Shown here: one piece after another, positions 51,648 through 60,522 of the stretch | How positions within the stretch are numbered: the first letter of the stretch is position 1 | How the letters are laid out: each line of letters opens with the position of its first letter | Origin: AP-15 sp963750195 | Lineage (GTDB): Bacteria; Pseudomonadota; Alphaproteobacteria; ATCC43930; CGMCC-115725 | Length of the DNA: 64,000 nt | Direction: 5' to 3' | Assembly: GCA_963750195.1 (NCBI GenBank) | Contig: CAVVPS010000018.1 | Location: forward strand, 248,001 to 312,000 | Position numbers and translations under genes: made by a program | Notes under the pieces: generated by a model | The model's database searches: none | The model's input: only the letters and a program-made list of their open reading frames with translations | Told to the model about the DNA's origin: nothing

Positions 51648-52169
51648 TCAGGCCGGCTGCTTTATATGCGTTGCCCGCATCAGGCGCAGGGATTCCGGGT
51701 CACTCATCATCGCAGTTTGGGCGCTCTTCAGGAAATCCTCGTATTCCCGAACCATCGCCGGCGACACCACCTCGATCATCAGGCGGTTTTCGAGCCAGAA
51801 TTCGATGACATGGAAGAACGGCTTGTGGCCCTGCATGCCGCGGCCGAACGTCTTCGCCCGCCAACCTTCGCGCGCGCCGATGCGCTCGATCTCCTCGGGC
51901 TCGCGCGGGACCGAGAGAAAGACATGGAACGGCCAGGTCTGCGGCGGCGAGCGGTTTTCGCCAAACACGACCTGATCGTCGGTGCCCGGGATATCGAGGG
52001 TCGCCCGATCCGGATAGACCTCGATCATCGAGCCGTGGTCGTCGCCGCTCGCCGCCATAAAGGCGCCCTCGAGCGGCCCGAACGGGTAGCACTTGCCGTC
52101 GATCAACTCGGCCAGAACCTCGGCGACGTGGCGTGGCTCGCGTGCCGGGATCGATACGTGGTGGATCAT
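51648..52169 (-). CDS. VOC-like hypothetical protein
   Basis: A 173-residue protein starting MIHHVSIPAREPRHVAEVLAELIDGKCYPFGPLEGAFMAASGDDHGSMIEVYPD. The opening and the spacing of His, Glu and Asp resemble the vicinal oxygen chelate fold, with FHVIEFWLENRLMIEVVSPAMVREYEDFLK in the C-terminal half. I cannot place all metal ligands, so metal dependence is not certain. It lies upstream of the malate/lactate dehydrogenase in the same direction and probably shares its transcript. Confidence 0.7.
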   Translation of the reverse strand: MIHHVSIPAREPRHVAEVLAELIDGKCYPFGPLEGAFMAASGDDHGSMIEVYPDRATLDIPGTDDQVVFGENRSPPQTWPFHVFLSVPREPEEIERIGAREGWRAKTFGRGMQGHKPFFHVIEFWLENRLMIEVVSPAMVREYEDFLKSAQTAMMSDPESLRLMRATHIKQPA

Positions 52170-52258
52170 GATCTGGCGCTCTCCTGTCGACGAGAGGCCT
52201 CTGTAGCACGCCCGGGCGACGGCATAAAGCCGGGTTGGCCACGGCCGCCTAGCCGCAG

Positions 52259-52281
52259 GTGCCTGGGACGAACCCAGGCAC
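52259..52281. terminator. Perfect nine-base hairpin between convergent-free genes
   Basis: GTGCCTGGG at 52259-52267 pairs with CCCAGGCAC at 52273-52281 across ACGAA. It lies just after the end of rpoH (reading leftward) and before the VOC-like gene. There is no following run of T on either strand, so a classic intrinsic terminator is not proven; factor-dependent termination or transcript stabilisation are alternatives. Confidence 0.45.
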
Positions 52282-52368
52282 AGCGTTCTTCAGAATGGGC
52301 GCCGGCTCACACGGCACCCACGGGCGCGCGCGAATGATCAGGCGCAGCGAAGGATCGGGCAGCGAGCC

Positions 52369-53253
52369 TTATTGGGTGACGAGGCGGCGCTCGACGGCGG
52401 CGGTCTTGATCGCTTTTTGCAATTTCTCGAAGGCGCGGACTTCGATCTGGCGCACTCGCTCGCGCGAGATGCCGTATTGCTGCGACAGGTCCTCGAGGGT
52501 GGTCGGGTTGTCGCGCAGCCGCCGCTCGGTCAGGATATGCCGCTCCCGGTCATTCAGATGCGTCATCGCCTTTTCCAACAGGTCGCGGCGCAGCCCCAGC
52601 TCCTGGCGATCGGCGAGCCTTGTCTCCTGGCTCTCGCTCTCGTCGACCAGCCAATCCTGCCATTCCCCTTCGCTGTCGCTTCTGAGCGGCGCGTTCAGCG
52701 AATGGTCTGGGCTCGCCAGCCGGCGGTTCATGCTGACCACGTCCGCCTCCGGCACATCGAGCTCGGTGGCGATCTTCTTCAGATGTTCGGGCGTCAGATC
52801 GCCCTCTTCCATCGCCTGCAGCTGCCCCTTGAGCTTGCGCAGGTTGAAGAACAGCTTCTTCTGCGCGGCGGTGGTGCCCATTTTGACGAGCGACCAGGAG
52901 TGCAGAATGTATTCTTGGATGGCGGCGCGGATCCACCACATCGCATAGGTGGCGAGCCGGAAGCCGCGGTCGGGATCGAAGCGCTTTACCGCCTGCATCA
53001 TCCCGACATTGCCCTCCGAGATCAGCTCCGAGAGCGGCAGGCCATAGCCGCGATAGCCCATGGCGATCTTGGCGACGAGACGCAGATGGCTGGTTACCAG
53101 GCGGTGCGCGGCCTGGGGGTCTTCATGCTCTTTCCAGCTTTTGGCGAGCATGTACTCTTCTTCTGGTTCGAGCATCGGAAACTTGCGGATCTCCTGGAGA
53201 TACCGGGTCAGGTTTCCTTCAGCGGAAATGGAAGGGACCGAAAGGGTAGCCAT
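52369..53253 (-). CDS. rpoH: RNA polymerase heat-shock sigma factor, sigma-32
   Basis: A 294-residue RpoH. I start at ATG 53253 (MATLSVPSISAEGNLTRYLQEIRKFPMLEPEEEYMLAKSWKEH), with GGAGC upstream; the longer frame to 53355 is not conserved. Region 2 has VTSHLRLVAKIAMGYRGYGLPLSELISEGNVGMMQAVKRFDPDRGFRLATYAMWWIRAAIQEYILHSWSLVKMGTTAAQKKLFFNLRK, including the RpoH box between regions 2 and 3. Region 4 ends with LEDLSQQYGISRERVRQIEVRAFEKLQKAI. Alphaproteobacteria usually have one to three RpoH copies. It controls chaperones and proteases under heat stress. Confidence 0.97.
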   Translation of the reverse strand: MATLSVPSISAEGNLTRYLQEIRKFPMLEPEEEYMLAKSWKEHEDPQAAHRLVTSHLRLVAKIAMGYRGYGLPLSELISEGNVGMMQAVKRFDPDRGFRLATYAMWWIRAAIQEYILHSWSLVKMGTTAAQKKLFFNLRKLKGQLQAMEEGDLTPEHLKKIATELDVPEADVVSMNRRLASPDHSLNAPLRSDSEGEWQDWLVDESESQETRLADRQELGLRRDLLEKAMTHLNDRERHILTERRLRDNPTTLEDLSQQYGISRERVRQIEVRAFEKLQKAIKTAAVERRLVTQ

Positions 53254-53373
53254 TGACGATTGTTGCTCCGGGTTGAAGCCTTGTGGAGGAGTAAACGCTG
53301 AAACACGCGCGGTTGATCCCGCCGGGAATGGCGGATGCGCATACCCTAGTAACATAGTCGGGTTTTGTCCAGT

Positions 53374-54369
53374 TTAAAGTCGCTCTAAATCAGTCACCAA
53401 TGCGTGAAGGTCGGGCGGCAGCGGGCTGTCGAACTCGAGCCGGCTCCCGCCCTCCGGGTGCGTGAAGCCGAGCCGCCGGGCGTGAAGCGCCTGCCGGGGA
53501 AGGGCGGCGATCCGAGCCCCGACATCGCCCGACCGGGCGGCGGCGCGACCGGCGCGCGTCCCATAGACCGGGTCGCCGATCAACGGGTGTCCCTGATGGG
53601 CAAAGTGAACCCGGATCTGATGGGTGCGCCCGGTGGCGAGGCGGCATTCGACGAGCGCTGCCGCGGCCTTGAACGCCCGCTCGACGCGATAGCGGGTCAG
53701 CGCCGGTCGCCCCCTCCCTTCACCGACGACCGCCATCTTTTTGCGGTTTGCCGGGCTGCGGCCGATATTGCCCGCGATCTCGCCGGTGGCCGGCGCCGGC
53801 ACGCCCCAAACAAAAGCGGCATAGGCCCGGTCGACCCGGCGCAGCGCGAAATCGCGCGATAGCGCCCGATGCGCGCCCTCGGTCTTGGCGACGACCATCA
53901 ACCCGCTGGTGTCCTTGTCGAGGCGATGGACGATGCCCGGCCGCCGCACGCCGCCGATGCCGGCGAGACCGGCGCCGCAATGGGCGATCAGCGCGTTGAC
54001 GAGGGTGCCGTCGGGGTTACCCGGGGCGGGATGGACGACGAGGCCGGCGGGCTTGTCGATGACGACCAGATGTGCATCCTCAAAACGAATATCGAGCGCG
54101 ATCGGCTGTCCCGTGGGCGCCGCATCCTCAGCTTCGGGGAAGAATACGACGAAATTTTGGCCCGGCCGAACCCGCAAGGATGGGTCGCGCGATGCGGCTC
54201 CGGCGTGGATGACATGACCGTCTTCAATCAGCCGCTTGAGCCGGGTGCGCGACAGCGCCGGCAAATGCAGCGCGAGCATGCGGTCGAGGCGCAACCCCGC
54301 TTCGCCCCCCTCGGCGCTGATTGCCGCCGATGTGCCGACGCGCCCGTCGGCGGCGGTGTCAGCCGTCAT
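53374..54369 (-). CDS. rluD: Ribosomal large-subunit pseudouridine synthase, RluD-type
   Basis: A 331-residue RluA/RluD-family enzyme. I start at MTADTAADGR (54369); a further ATG at 54390 is possible. The N-terminal S4 domain is LRLDRMLALHLPALSRTRLKRLIEDGHVIHAGAA, then the catalytic segment GGVRRPGIVHRLDKDTSGLMVVAKTEGAH (the HRLDxxTSG with catalytic Asp near residue 150), and RTHQIRVHFAHQGHPLIGDPVYG. It converts uridines in 23S rRNA helix 69. It is transcribed divergently from the small membrane protein gene at 54423 and after rpoH. Confidence 0.95.
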   Translation of the reverse strand: MTADTAADGRVGTSAAISAEGGEAGLRLDRMLALHLPALSRTRLKRLIEDGHVIHAGAASRDPSLRVRPGQNFVVFFPEAEDAAPTGQPIALDIRFEDAHLVVIDKPAGLVVHPAPGNPDGTLVNALIAHCGAGLAGIGGVRRPGIVHRLDKDTSGLMVVAKTEGAHRALSRDFALRRVDRAYAAFVWGVPAPATGEIAGNIGRSPANRKKMAVVGEGRGRPALTRYRVERAFKAAAALVECRLATGRTHQIRVHFAHQGHPLIGDPVYGTRAGRAAARSGDVGARIAALPRQALHARRLGFTHPEGGSRLEFDSPLPPDLHALVTDLERL

Positions 54370-54422
54370 CACGCTCCGTCCCGTCGGCAATTCGGTCGCC
54401 CGGCGCGACCCGGGTTAGGCCG

Positions 54423-54599
54423 ATGCGCGCGCTAAACGTCCTGGTCGTGGTGATGGGCGTGCTGATTGTCATTGGCTTCGCCGCTCTGATCGCGGGCATC
54501 GCCGGCAAGTTGTCGCGCGATCGACCTGGGGCAAGCATCGAGCGCCCCTTTGCGGCAACCGCGGTCGATATTCCCCAGGAGCGCGAATCGAAGCGATGA
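54423..54599 (+). CDS. Small membrane protein, N-terminal part (DUF6476-like)
   Basis: A 58-residue frame starting MRALNVLVVVMGVLIVIGFAALIAGIAGKLSRDRPG: a single hydrophobic helix, then a polar tail. This helix and its position divergent from rluD resemble DUF6476 proteins. Those usually continue into a periplasmic domain, and such a continuation appears in the next frame (54596-54721). The two frames overlap as ATGA, so either it is one gene split by a one-base shift or two coupled small genes. Confidence 0.6.
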   Translation: MRALNVLVVVMGVLIVIGFAALIAGIAGKLSRDRPGASIERPFAATAVDIPQERESKR

Positions 54600-54721
54600 C
54601 GACCGCGCAAAATCGTCTGATCCTCGACCTGGCTTTGCCCGGCGGCGAGCACCAGCTGGTCGTCATCGATTTGGCGACCGGCGTCCGGCTTGGCACGATC
54701 GCACTCCGTCCCGCCCAGTGA
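54596..54721 (+). CDS. Probable continuation of the DUF6476-like protein
   Basis: The 41-residue frame MTTAQNRLILDLALPGGEHQLVVIDLATGVRLGTIALRPAQ looks like the end of the periplasmic beta domain of DUF6476 (pattern LILDLxLPGGxxQLVVIDxATG...LGTI). It cannot be an independent protein on its own scale, hence a frameshift near 54590 with loss of one base is the simplest reading. Confidence 0.5.
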   Translation: MTTAQNRLILDLALPGGEHQLVVIDLATGVRLGTIALRPAQ

Positions 54722-55191
54722 ATCCAGGCGCTTACACGGTGCGGCGGGGCCGGCGCCGCGGTTTCGCCCGGCCTCCCGATGCCGGCGCCGTTGGGCTGTT
54801 GTGCGACAGCGTAAATCCATCTTGAAAGCTTAGCCGATTATCCCGAACTTCTCGCCGGCGCGCATCGTTGGCTGCTGCGGAACTCGATGATCACCGATCA
54901 TGCGACACACGGTTAGCGCCGGCTCCCACGACGGTCCGTCGGCGAGCGGCCGGCCGACGCCGCTTCGGTCGCGCGCTGCTGGTCGCCTCCGATCGAAAAT
55001 CGCCGCTGCTCGCAAAGACGCGGCTCCTCAGCGGCTCCCTTGATCGGGAAGCCGCATTTTTGATGCTCGAAAGAAGTTCGGGGGTTCGAGTATGAACAGG
55101 AAAACCAGCGCTGTGCGGCCCGCCCGCCCCGGAGCCATCCAGCGCGGAGCCGGAGAGCGCCGACCACGGAAGGAGGATCGGTGCGCGGACT
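54722..55191. other. Intergenic, no gene seen
   Basis: 470 bases before the methyltransferase/ATP-grasp gene. Several short frames exist without ribosome sites. GGAAGGAGG at 55168-55176 is a strong purine tract that fits a start near 55181-55201. No terminator or repeat recognised. Confidence 0.55.
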
Positions 55192-57106
55192 TTGGGCCCG
55201 GTGTCCGATCTCGAACGCCATCTCCCATCGGATTGGTGGCGGACCTTGTTCAACTCGCTCTATCTCGAAACCGACGGCGATGTGATCGAGAACGATCGCA
55301 ACACCGCGCAAGAAGTCGACCTGTTGATCCGCAGCGCCGGCGTCGAGCGCAACGATCGAATCCTCGATCTGTGCTGCGGTCAAGGCCGCCATTCACTCGA
55401 GCTCGCGCGCCGCGGCTTTACCCGCGTCACTGGGCTCGACCGCTCGCGCTATCTGATCCGGCTCGCGCGCAAGCGCGCCCGGAAGCGCAGTCTTCAGGTT
55501 TCTTTTCACGAAGGCGACGCGCGCCGCTTTCGCCTTGGCGACGCCGAGTTTCATTGCGTCTGCATCTTGGGCAATTCTTTCGGCTATTTCGAGCGCCCAG
55601 AGGACGATCGTTGCCGTCCTCGAAGCGGTCAGGTGAGCACTCGGCTCCGGCGGCGCGCTGGTCATGGACCTGATGGACGGCGATTGGATGCGCGGAAATT
55701 TCGAGCCGCGCTCGTGGGAATGGGTCGACCAGAATCACTTCGTCTGTCGTGAGCGCGATCTCGACGGCGACGGCGACCGGCTGATCAGTCGCGAGGTCGT
55801 CGTCCATGCCGAACGCGGCGTTATCGCCGACCAATTCTATGCCGAGCGGCTCTATTCGAAAGAGCGCCTCGAAACCCTCCTGATCCGCGCCGGCTTTGCC
55901 AATGTCTCCTTCCACCGGTTGCAGGCGCCCGACTCCTCGCGCAATCAGGATCTCGGCATGGTCACACACCGGCTCTTCCTGACTTGCCGGGCGCCCCATC
56001 GGGCCAGGCTGCTGCCGCGCCGCTCCGCTTTGATCCCCGACGTCGCCGTGATCCTCGGCGATCCGCGTCTGCCCGACCCGGTCAAGCGCGACGGGCGTTG
56101 CAGTGAGGAGGATTTCGAGACGATCGAGCGGCTCAAGGCAGCACTGGGTGAATTGCCCGATTATCGCTTCCGTTTTCTCGACAACCACGCCTCGCTGTTT
56201 ACCGATCTCAGAGCCGGCCGGCTGCACTTCGTCCTCAATTTTTGCGACGAGGGCTTCAACAACGACGCGTTCATGGAATTGCACGTCCCGGCGCTGCTGG
56301 AGACGCTCGATATTCCCTATAGCGGCGCCGGGCCGAGTTGCCTCGGGCTTTGCTACAATAAGTCGCTGGTCCGCGGCATCGCCCAATCGATCGACGTGCC
56401 GGTCCCAGCCGAGACTTACTTCAATTCAGACGATCTGGCGGCGACGATCCCGTCGGTATTCCCGGCCCTGATCAAGCCCAATTTCGGCGACTCGTCGATT
56501 GGCATCGGCAGGGATGCGGTGGTCCACAGCTGGGAGGAGGCGATCGCCTGCCTCGGCAGGCTGCGCGAGCAGCTGCCGTTCTGCCCGATCCTGATCCAGG
56601 AATTTTTGACCGGCCCCGAATATTCGATTGGGATTGTCGGCAATCCCGGGCAGGGCTACCGCGTGCTGCCGCCACTCGAGGTCGATTATTCGCGCCTCGA
56701 CCCTGACTTGCCTCGACTGTTGCCGTACGAGTCGAAGTGGGTCCCGAACTCGCCCTATTGGTCGCAGATCAGCTATCGCGAGGCCCGGCTAGACGAAGAA
56801 TCTCGGCGCAAGATCGCCGACTACTCGAACATCTTGTTCGAGCGGCTGGGCTGCCGCGACTACGCCCGCTTCGATTTCCGCGCCGATGCCGAGGGCGAGA
56901 TCAAGCTGCTCGAAGTCAACCCCAATCCCGGTTGGTGCTGGGACGGCAAGCTGAACCTGATGGCCGAGCTGGCGGGCCTACGCTACTGCGACCTCTTGAG
57001 ACTGATCATCGAGGCCGCTCAGGAACGCGTGGTTGCGCACCGCACCGGCCTGGTCGTCGCCCTCGCCGAGCGCCGGCCGCATCATCTCAGCGCCCACCGC
57101 GGGTAA
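55192..57106 (+). CDS. Bifunctional methyltransferase / ATP-grasp (D-Ala-D-Ala ligase-like) protein (frameshifted)
   Basis: About 637 residues. Residues 1-265 are a class I SAM methyltransferase: VEVDLLIRSAGVERNDRILDLCCGQGRHSLELARRGFTRVTGLDRSRYLIRLARKRA with the GxGxG-type motif I, then GNSFGYFE, and after a break GGALVMDLMDGDWMRGNF, REVVVHAERGVIADQFYAERLYSKERLETLLIRAGF. Residues 290-637 are ATP-grasp: PDVAVILGDPRLPDP, FDEGFNNDAFMELHVPALLETLDIPYSGAGPSCLGLCYNKSLVRGIA, ALIKPNFGDSSIGIG, LIQEFLTGPEYSIGIVGNPG and DYARFDFRADAEGEIKLLEVNPNPGW (metal-binding E and N). One extra base near 55612 and one in-frame TGA at 55634 break the first domain. Start codon uncertain (TTG 55192 or GTG 55201). Confidence 0.85.
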
Positions 57107-57134
57107 CGCGCCACGTAAACAATTCAGCGGCCGG

Positions 57135-58313
57135 CTAATTCCCGCCGCGACGCGCCCAGGCGAGCAGGCGGTCGAGAAAGGCTTCGCCAGCCGCGAGCTG
57201 TTCGCGCGAGATGAACTCGTCGGGCTTATGAGCAACGTCGATCGAGCCCGGGCCGCAGATGACGGCCGGGATGCCGGCCGCCTGGAACAAGCCGGCTTCG
57301 GTGGCAAAGGCGATCGTCGTCGTGGTGTTGGCGCCGGTCAGCCGACGGGCAAGCGCCTCGGCCGGAGAGGCCGGGTCGGGGACGAGCGGCGGAACCCGCG
57401 CCATCGTTCGAGTCTCGACATCGGCCTCGGGATGTCCGGCGCGCATGCGCGGCAGCAGCTCGGCGGTGACGAAATCATCGATCCGCTGTTGCAGCGCTGC
57501 GCCGTCCTCGCCGGGGACCGCGCGAAACTCCCATTCGAAGGCGCAGTCGCGTGCGATGATGTTGACCGCGGCCCCGCCCGAGATCCGGCCGATGTTGAAG
57601 CTCGTGTAAGGCGGGTCGAAGCCGCTGTCCGGCCGCGCTACAGCCCTGCATTCGGCCGCCAGCCGGCCGATCTTGGCGATGATCTCCGCCGCCGCCGCGA
57701 TCGCGTTGACGCCGCGCTCGGGCGTGCTCGAATGCGCCTCGTGCCCGGTGATCCGCGTCCGCAGGAAATGAATGCCCTTATGGGCGTTGGCGACCTGCAT
57801 TTCGGTCGGCTCGCCGATGATCGCCAGACGTGGGCGCGCCGCATCTTTGGGCAATTCGCGGATCAGGTCCGGCACCCCGAGGCAGCCGACCTCCTCGTCG
57901 TAGCTGAACGCGAGATGTAGCGGGATTTCGAGCGGCTGGGCCAGCGCCTGCGGCACCATGGCAAGGACCAGCGCGATGAACCCCTTCATATCGGCGGTGC
58001 CGCGCCCATAAAGGCGGTCCGAGCCCTGATCAGCCGGGCGGGTTTCGAGCCGGAACGGGTCGCTGTTCCAGGCCTGCCCCTCGACCGGTACGACATCGGT
58101 GTGGCCGGACAGAATGATCCCGCCGCGTTCGCCCGGACCAATCGTCGCAAACAAATTGGCCTTGGTGCCTTCGGGATTGCGGGTCAACACGCTCTTGATG
58201 CCGTGACTGTCGAGATAGTCGGCGATCCAGTCGACCAGCTCCAAATTCGACTTTGCCGAGATCGTGTCGAACGCAACGAGCCGCTCGAGGATCGCGATCG
58301 CGGCTGCGGTCAT
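57135..58313 (-). CDS. argE: Acetylornithine deacetylase (M20 family)
   Basis: A 392-residue zinc amidohydrolase. Features: GGIILSGHTDVVPVEGQAWNSDPF (first metal His and Asp), RGTADMKGFIALVLAMVPQAL, FSYDEEVGCLGVPDLI (catalytic Glu pair), IGEPTEMQVANAHKG, HSSTPERGVNAI in the dimerisation domain and the final GPGSIDVAHKPDEFISREQL with a metal His. It releases ornithine from N-acetylornithine. A general M20 peptidase cannot be excluded, but the match of the whole length is best with ArgE. It converges on the methyltransferase/ATP-grasp gene. Confidence 0.9.
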   Translation of the reverse strand: MTAAAIAILERLVAFDTISAKSNLELVDWIADYLDSHGIKSVLTRNPEGTKANLFATIGPGERGGIILSGHTDVVPVEGQAWNSDPFRLETRPADQGSDRLYGRGTADMKGFIALVLAMVPQALAQPLEIPLHLAFSYDEEVGCLGVPDLIRELPKDAARPRLAIIGEPTEMQVANAHKGIHFLRTRITGHEAHSSTPERGVNAIAAAAEIIAKIGRLAAECRAVARPDSGFDPPYTSFNIGRISGGAAVNIIARDCAFEWEFRAVPGEDGAALQQRIDDFVTAELLPRMRAGHPEADVETRTMARVPPLVPDPASPAEALARRLTGANTTTTIAFATEAGLFQAAGIPAVICGPGSIDVAHKPDEFISREQLAAGEAFLDRLLAWARRGGN

Positions 58314-58332
58314 CTTTCGTCGCCGGCCGGGA

Positions 58333-58993
58333 TCAGACGTTGGCGAGCTTGGCGCCGCCGGGCGTGCCGATCATCGCCAGCACCTCGCGCCGGCTCGACG
58401 GGTCATCGCGAAAGGCGCCGAGCATCCGGCTCGTCACCATCGTGACGCCGGGCTTGTGCACGCCGCGGGTGGTCATGCATTGGTGCGCCGCTTCGATGAC
58501 GACGGCGACCCCCTTGGGCTGCAACACCTCATCGAGGGTGTTGGCGATCTGGGAGGTCATCTTTTCCTGGATCTGCAATCGCTTGGCGTAGACGTCGACG
58601 AGCCGCGCCAATTTCGAGATGCCGACCACGCGATTGTTCGGCAGATAGGCGACATGCACCTTGCCGATGATCGGGGCGATGTGGTGCTCGCAATGCGACT
58701 CGAAACGGATGTCCTTCAGCACGACGATTTCGTCATAGCCGTCGGTCTGCTCGAAGGTGCGGTTCAGCAGCGCCACCGGGTCCTCGTCATAGCCGCTGAA
58801 GAACTCCTGATATGCGCGCACGATGCGGTCGGGGGTGCCGAGCAACCCCTCGCGTTCCGGGTCGTCGCCGGCCCAGCGGATCAGGGTGCGGACCGCCTCC
58901 TCGGCTTCGGCGCGGCTCGGCCGCGCGTTCGGCGGCCGGCCGCCCGGAATAGCCTTGCGGCACAGACAGGGACGGAGCGAGAACTCGCGACAT
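58333..58993 (-). CDS. folE: GTP cyclohydrolase I (frameshifted)
   Basis: About 219 residues when one extra base is dropped near 58925 (frame joins ARPSRAEAEEAVRTLIRWAGDDPEREGLLGTPDRIVRAYQEFFSGY). The conserved block IVVLKDIRFESHCEHHIAPIIGKVHVAYLPNN includes the zinc site (CEHH and the Cys of HQCMTTRGV) and the FSGYDED loop. ATG 58993 (MSRVLAPS) supplies the only usable start. It makes dihydroneopterin triphosphate, the first step to tetrahydrofolate or biopterin. Without the repair the gene would start internally at LLGTPDR. Confidence 0.9.
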
Positions 58994-59056
58994 CAAGTTT
59001 TCTCTTGTTTGTTGAAGGGTTCAGGCGGGACGCGGGCGGGGCCCGCGGCTCGACGG

Positions 59057-59453
59057 TCAGTTGAGCCGGACCGGCTGATGCGGGCTGTCGAGCGAAAATG
59101 CGGGGATCCGGATAGAGAAGCTCTCGCCGCGCCGCGGGTTTCCATCTGGTAGCGTGCCGACCATGATGCCGGACGGCGTCGGCAAGGGGGTGCCGCTGGT
59201 GTATTCAAAACTTTCGCCTGGGCCGAGCACCGGTTGCTCGCCGACGACGCCTCGGCCCGCGCACTTCCTGCACTTGGCCGCGGCCGTCGGTGATCTTCCA
59301 ATGCCGGCTGCGCAGCTGGACCGTTTCCTTACCGCGGTTCTCGATGCGCACATGATAGGCCCAAACATAATGGTCTTCGGCCGGCGAGGATTGGTCCTCC
59401 AGATAGAACGGCTTGACCGTGACGATGATCGATCGGGTGGTTTGCGAATACAT
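59057..59453 (-). CDS. apaG: ApaG protein (frameshifted)
   Basis: About 131 residues after removing one extra base near 59253, which joins QVQEVRGPG to VVGEQPVLGPGESFEYTSGTPLPTPSGIMVG. Start at ATG 59453 (MYSQTTRSIIVTVKPFYLEDQSSPAEDHYVWAYHVRIENRG) is the standard ApaG opening. It is a single immunoglobulin-like beta sandwich; the best-known role is cobalt/magnesium resistance and phosphate-type ligand binding. It lies between folE and the second luciferase-like gene. Confidence 0.9.
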
Positions 59454-59546
59454 GGCCAATCGTCCTCACGCATCGCGGGCCGGCGCGAACGCCAGCGAAA
59501 TTTGCCCGAGATCGGCGCGAACAATGTCGGGCGAGCACCGAAACCG

Positions 59547-60434
59547 TCAAGGTCGCCGCGCCGGCGCCAGCAGCTCTAGAATTCTCTCGTCATCGATTTG
59601 ACGCGAGCCCTGCGGGCCGATCGGCTGGATGCAGACATGGTCGGCGCCGGCATCCCAATGCTGTTGGATGCGGGCGCGGATCGCGCGCCTCGTCGCCCCA
59701 GGCGACGATCGCGTCGATAAAACGGTCGGAGCCGCCGCCGGCGAGGTCGGCCTCGCCAAAGCCCTGGCCGCGCCAAGCATTGACGTAATTCTCGAGCTGC
59801 AAGTAGTGAGACAGCGCCTCGCGCGCCGCGCGGCGCGCCGTCGCCGGGTCGGTTTCGAGCAAGACCCAGACTTCGGGCGCAAGGATCTTGCCGGGGCCGA
59901 GGATCTTGCGCGCTTCAGCGGTATGCGCCGGGATCGAATTGTAGGGATGCGCCCCATCGGCCAGCTCGCACGACAGCGCCATCATCCTCGGGCCCAATGC
60001 CGCGACGACGGTTGGCGGGGTCTCGGCGCGGCGGCGTCGCCTGATAGGGCGCTTCGCGCATCGCCTTCAGATAGGCGCGCATCGTCGCTACCGGCTTGCC
60101 GTAGGTGTGGCCGCGCAGTCCCTCGACCATCGGGCGGTGCGACACCCCGACGCCGAGCAGAAACCGGCCGTCCGATTGCTCGGCGAGCGCGCGCTGGCCA
60201 TTGGCCATCGCCATCGGGTCGCGGGCGTAAATGTTGGCGATCCCGGTCGCGACGATCAGCTTTTGCGTGTTGGCGAGCAGCCACGATGACAGCACCAGGG
60301 CGTTGCGCCCGCGGCTTTCGGGCATCCACAAGCGCGCCGTATCCCCACTCCTCGACCCGCTTGGCAAAGGCCGCGCATGCCGCCGAGGTCATCCTGTCCA
60401 TCGACACCCAAACGCCGAGCTTCCCCAGTTCCAT
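59547..60434 (-). CDS. LLM-class F420/flavin-dependent oxidoreductase (frameshifted three times)
   Basis: About 294 residues after removing three extra bases near 60330, 60030 and 59689. Frames join as EEWGYGALWMPESRGRNALVLSSWLLANTQKLIVATGIANIYARDPMAMANGQRALAEQS, then YQATPP-AETPPTVVAALGPRMMALS and AIVAWGD-ERAIRARIQQHWDAGADHVCIQPIG. The TGIANIYARDPMAMANG pattern and GLGVSHRP-like GVGVSHRPMVEGL are those of F420-dependent LLM enzymes (TIGR03620-like). Start ATG 60434 follows AAGGGG. Substrate unknown. Confidence 0.85.
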
Positions 60435-60522
60435 CGCCGACCCCTTCATGCGAATACGCGCACTATCAATGTGAAGTCGCAAACCGGGCGGCGTCCAGTC
60501 CGCTCGATCTTCGGCCGTCGGG

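Noticed and set aside
55634..55636. TGA as selenocysteine codon
   Set aside because: No hairpin like a bacterial SECIS follows and the position in the fold does not call for selenium; error or nonsense is simpler.
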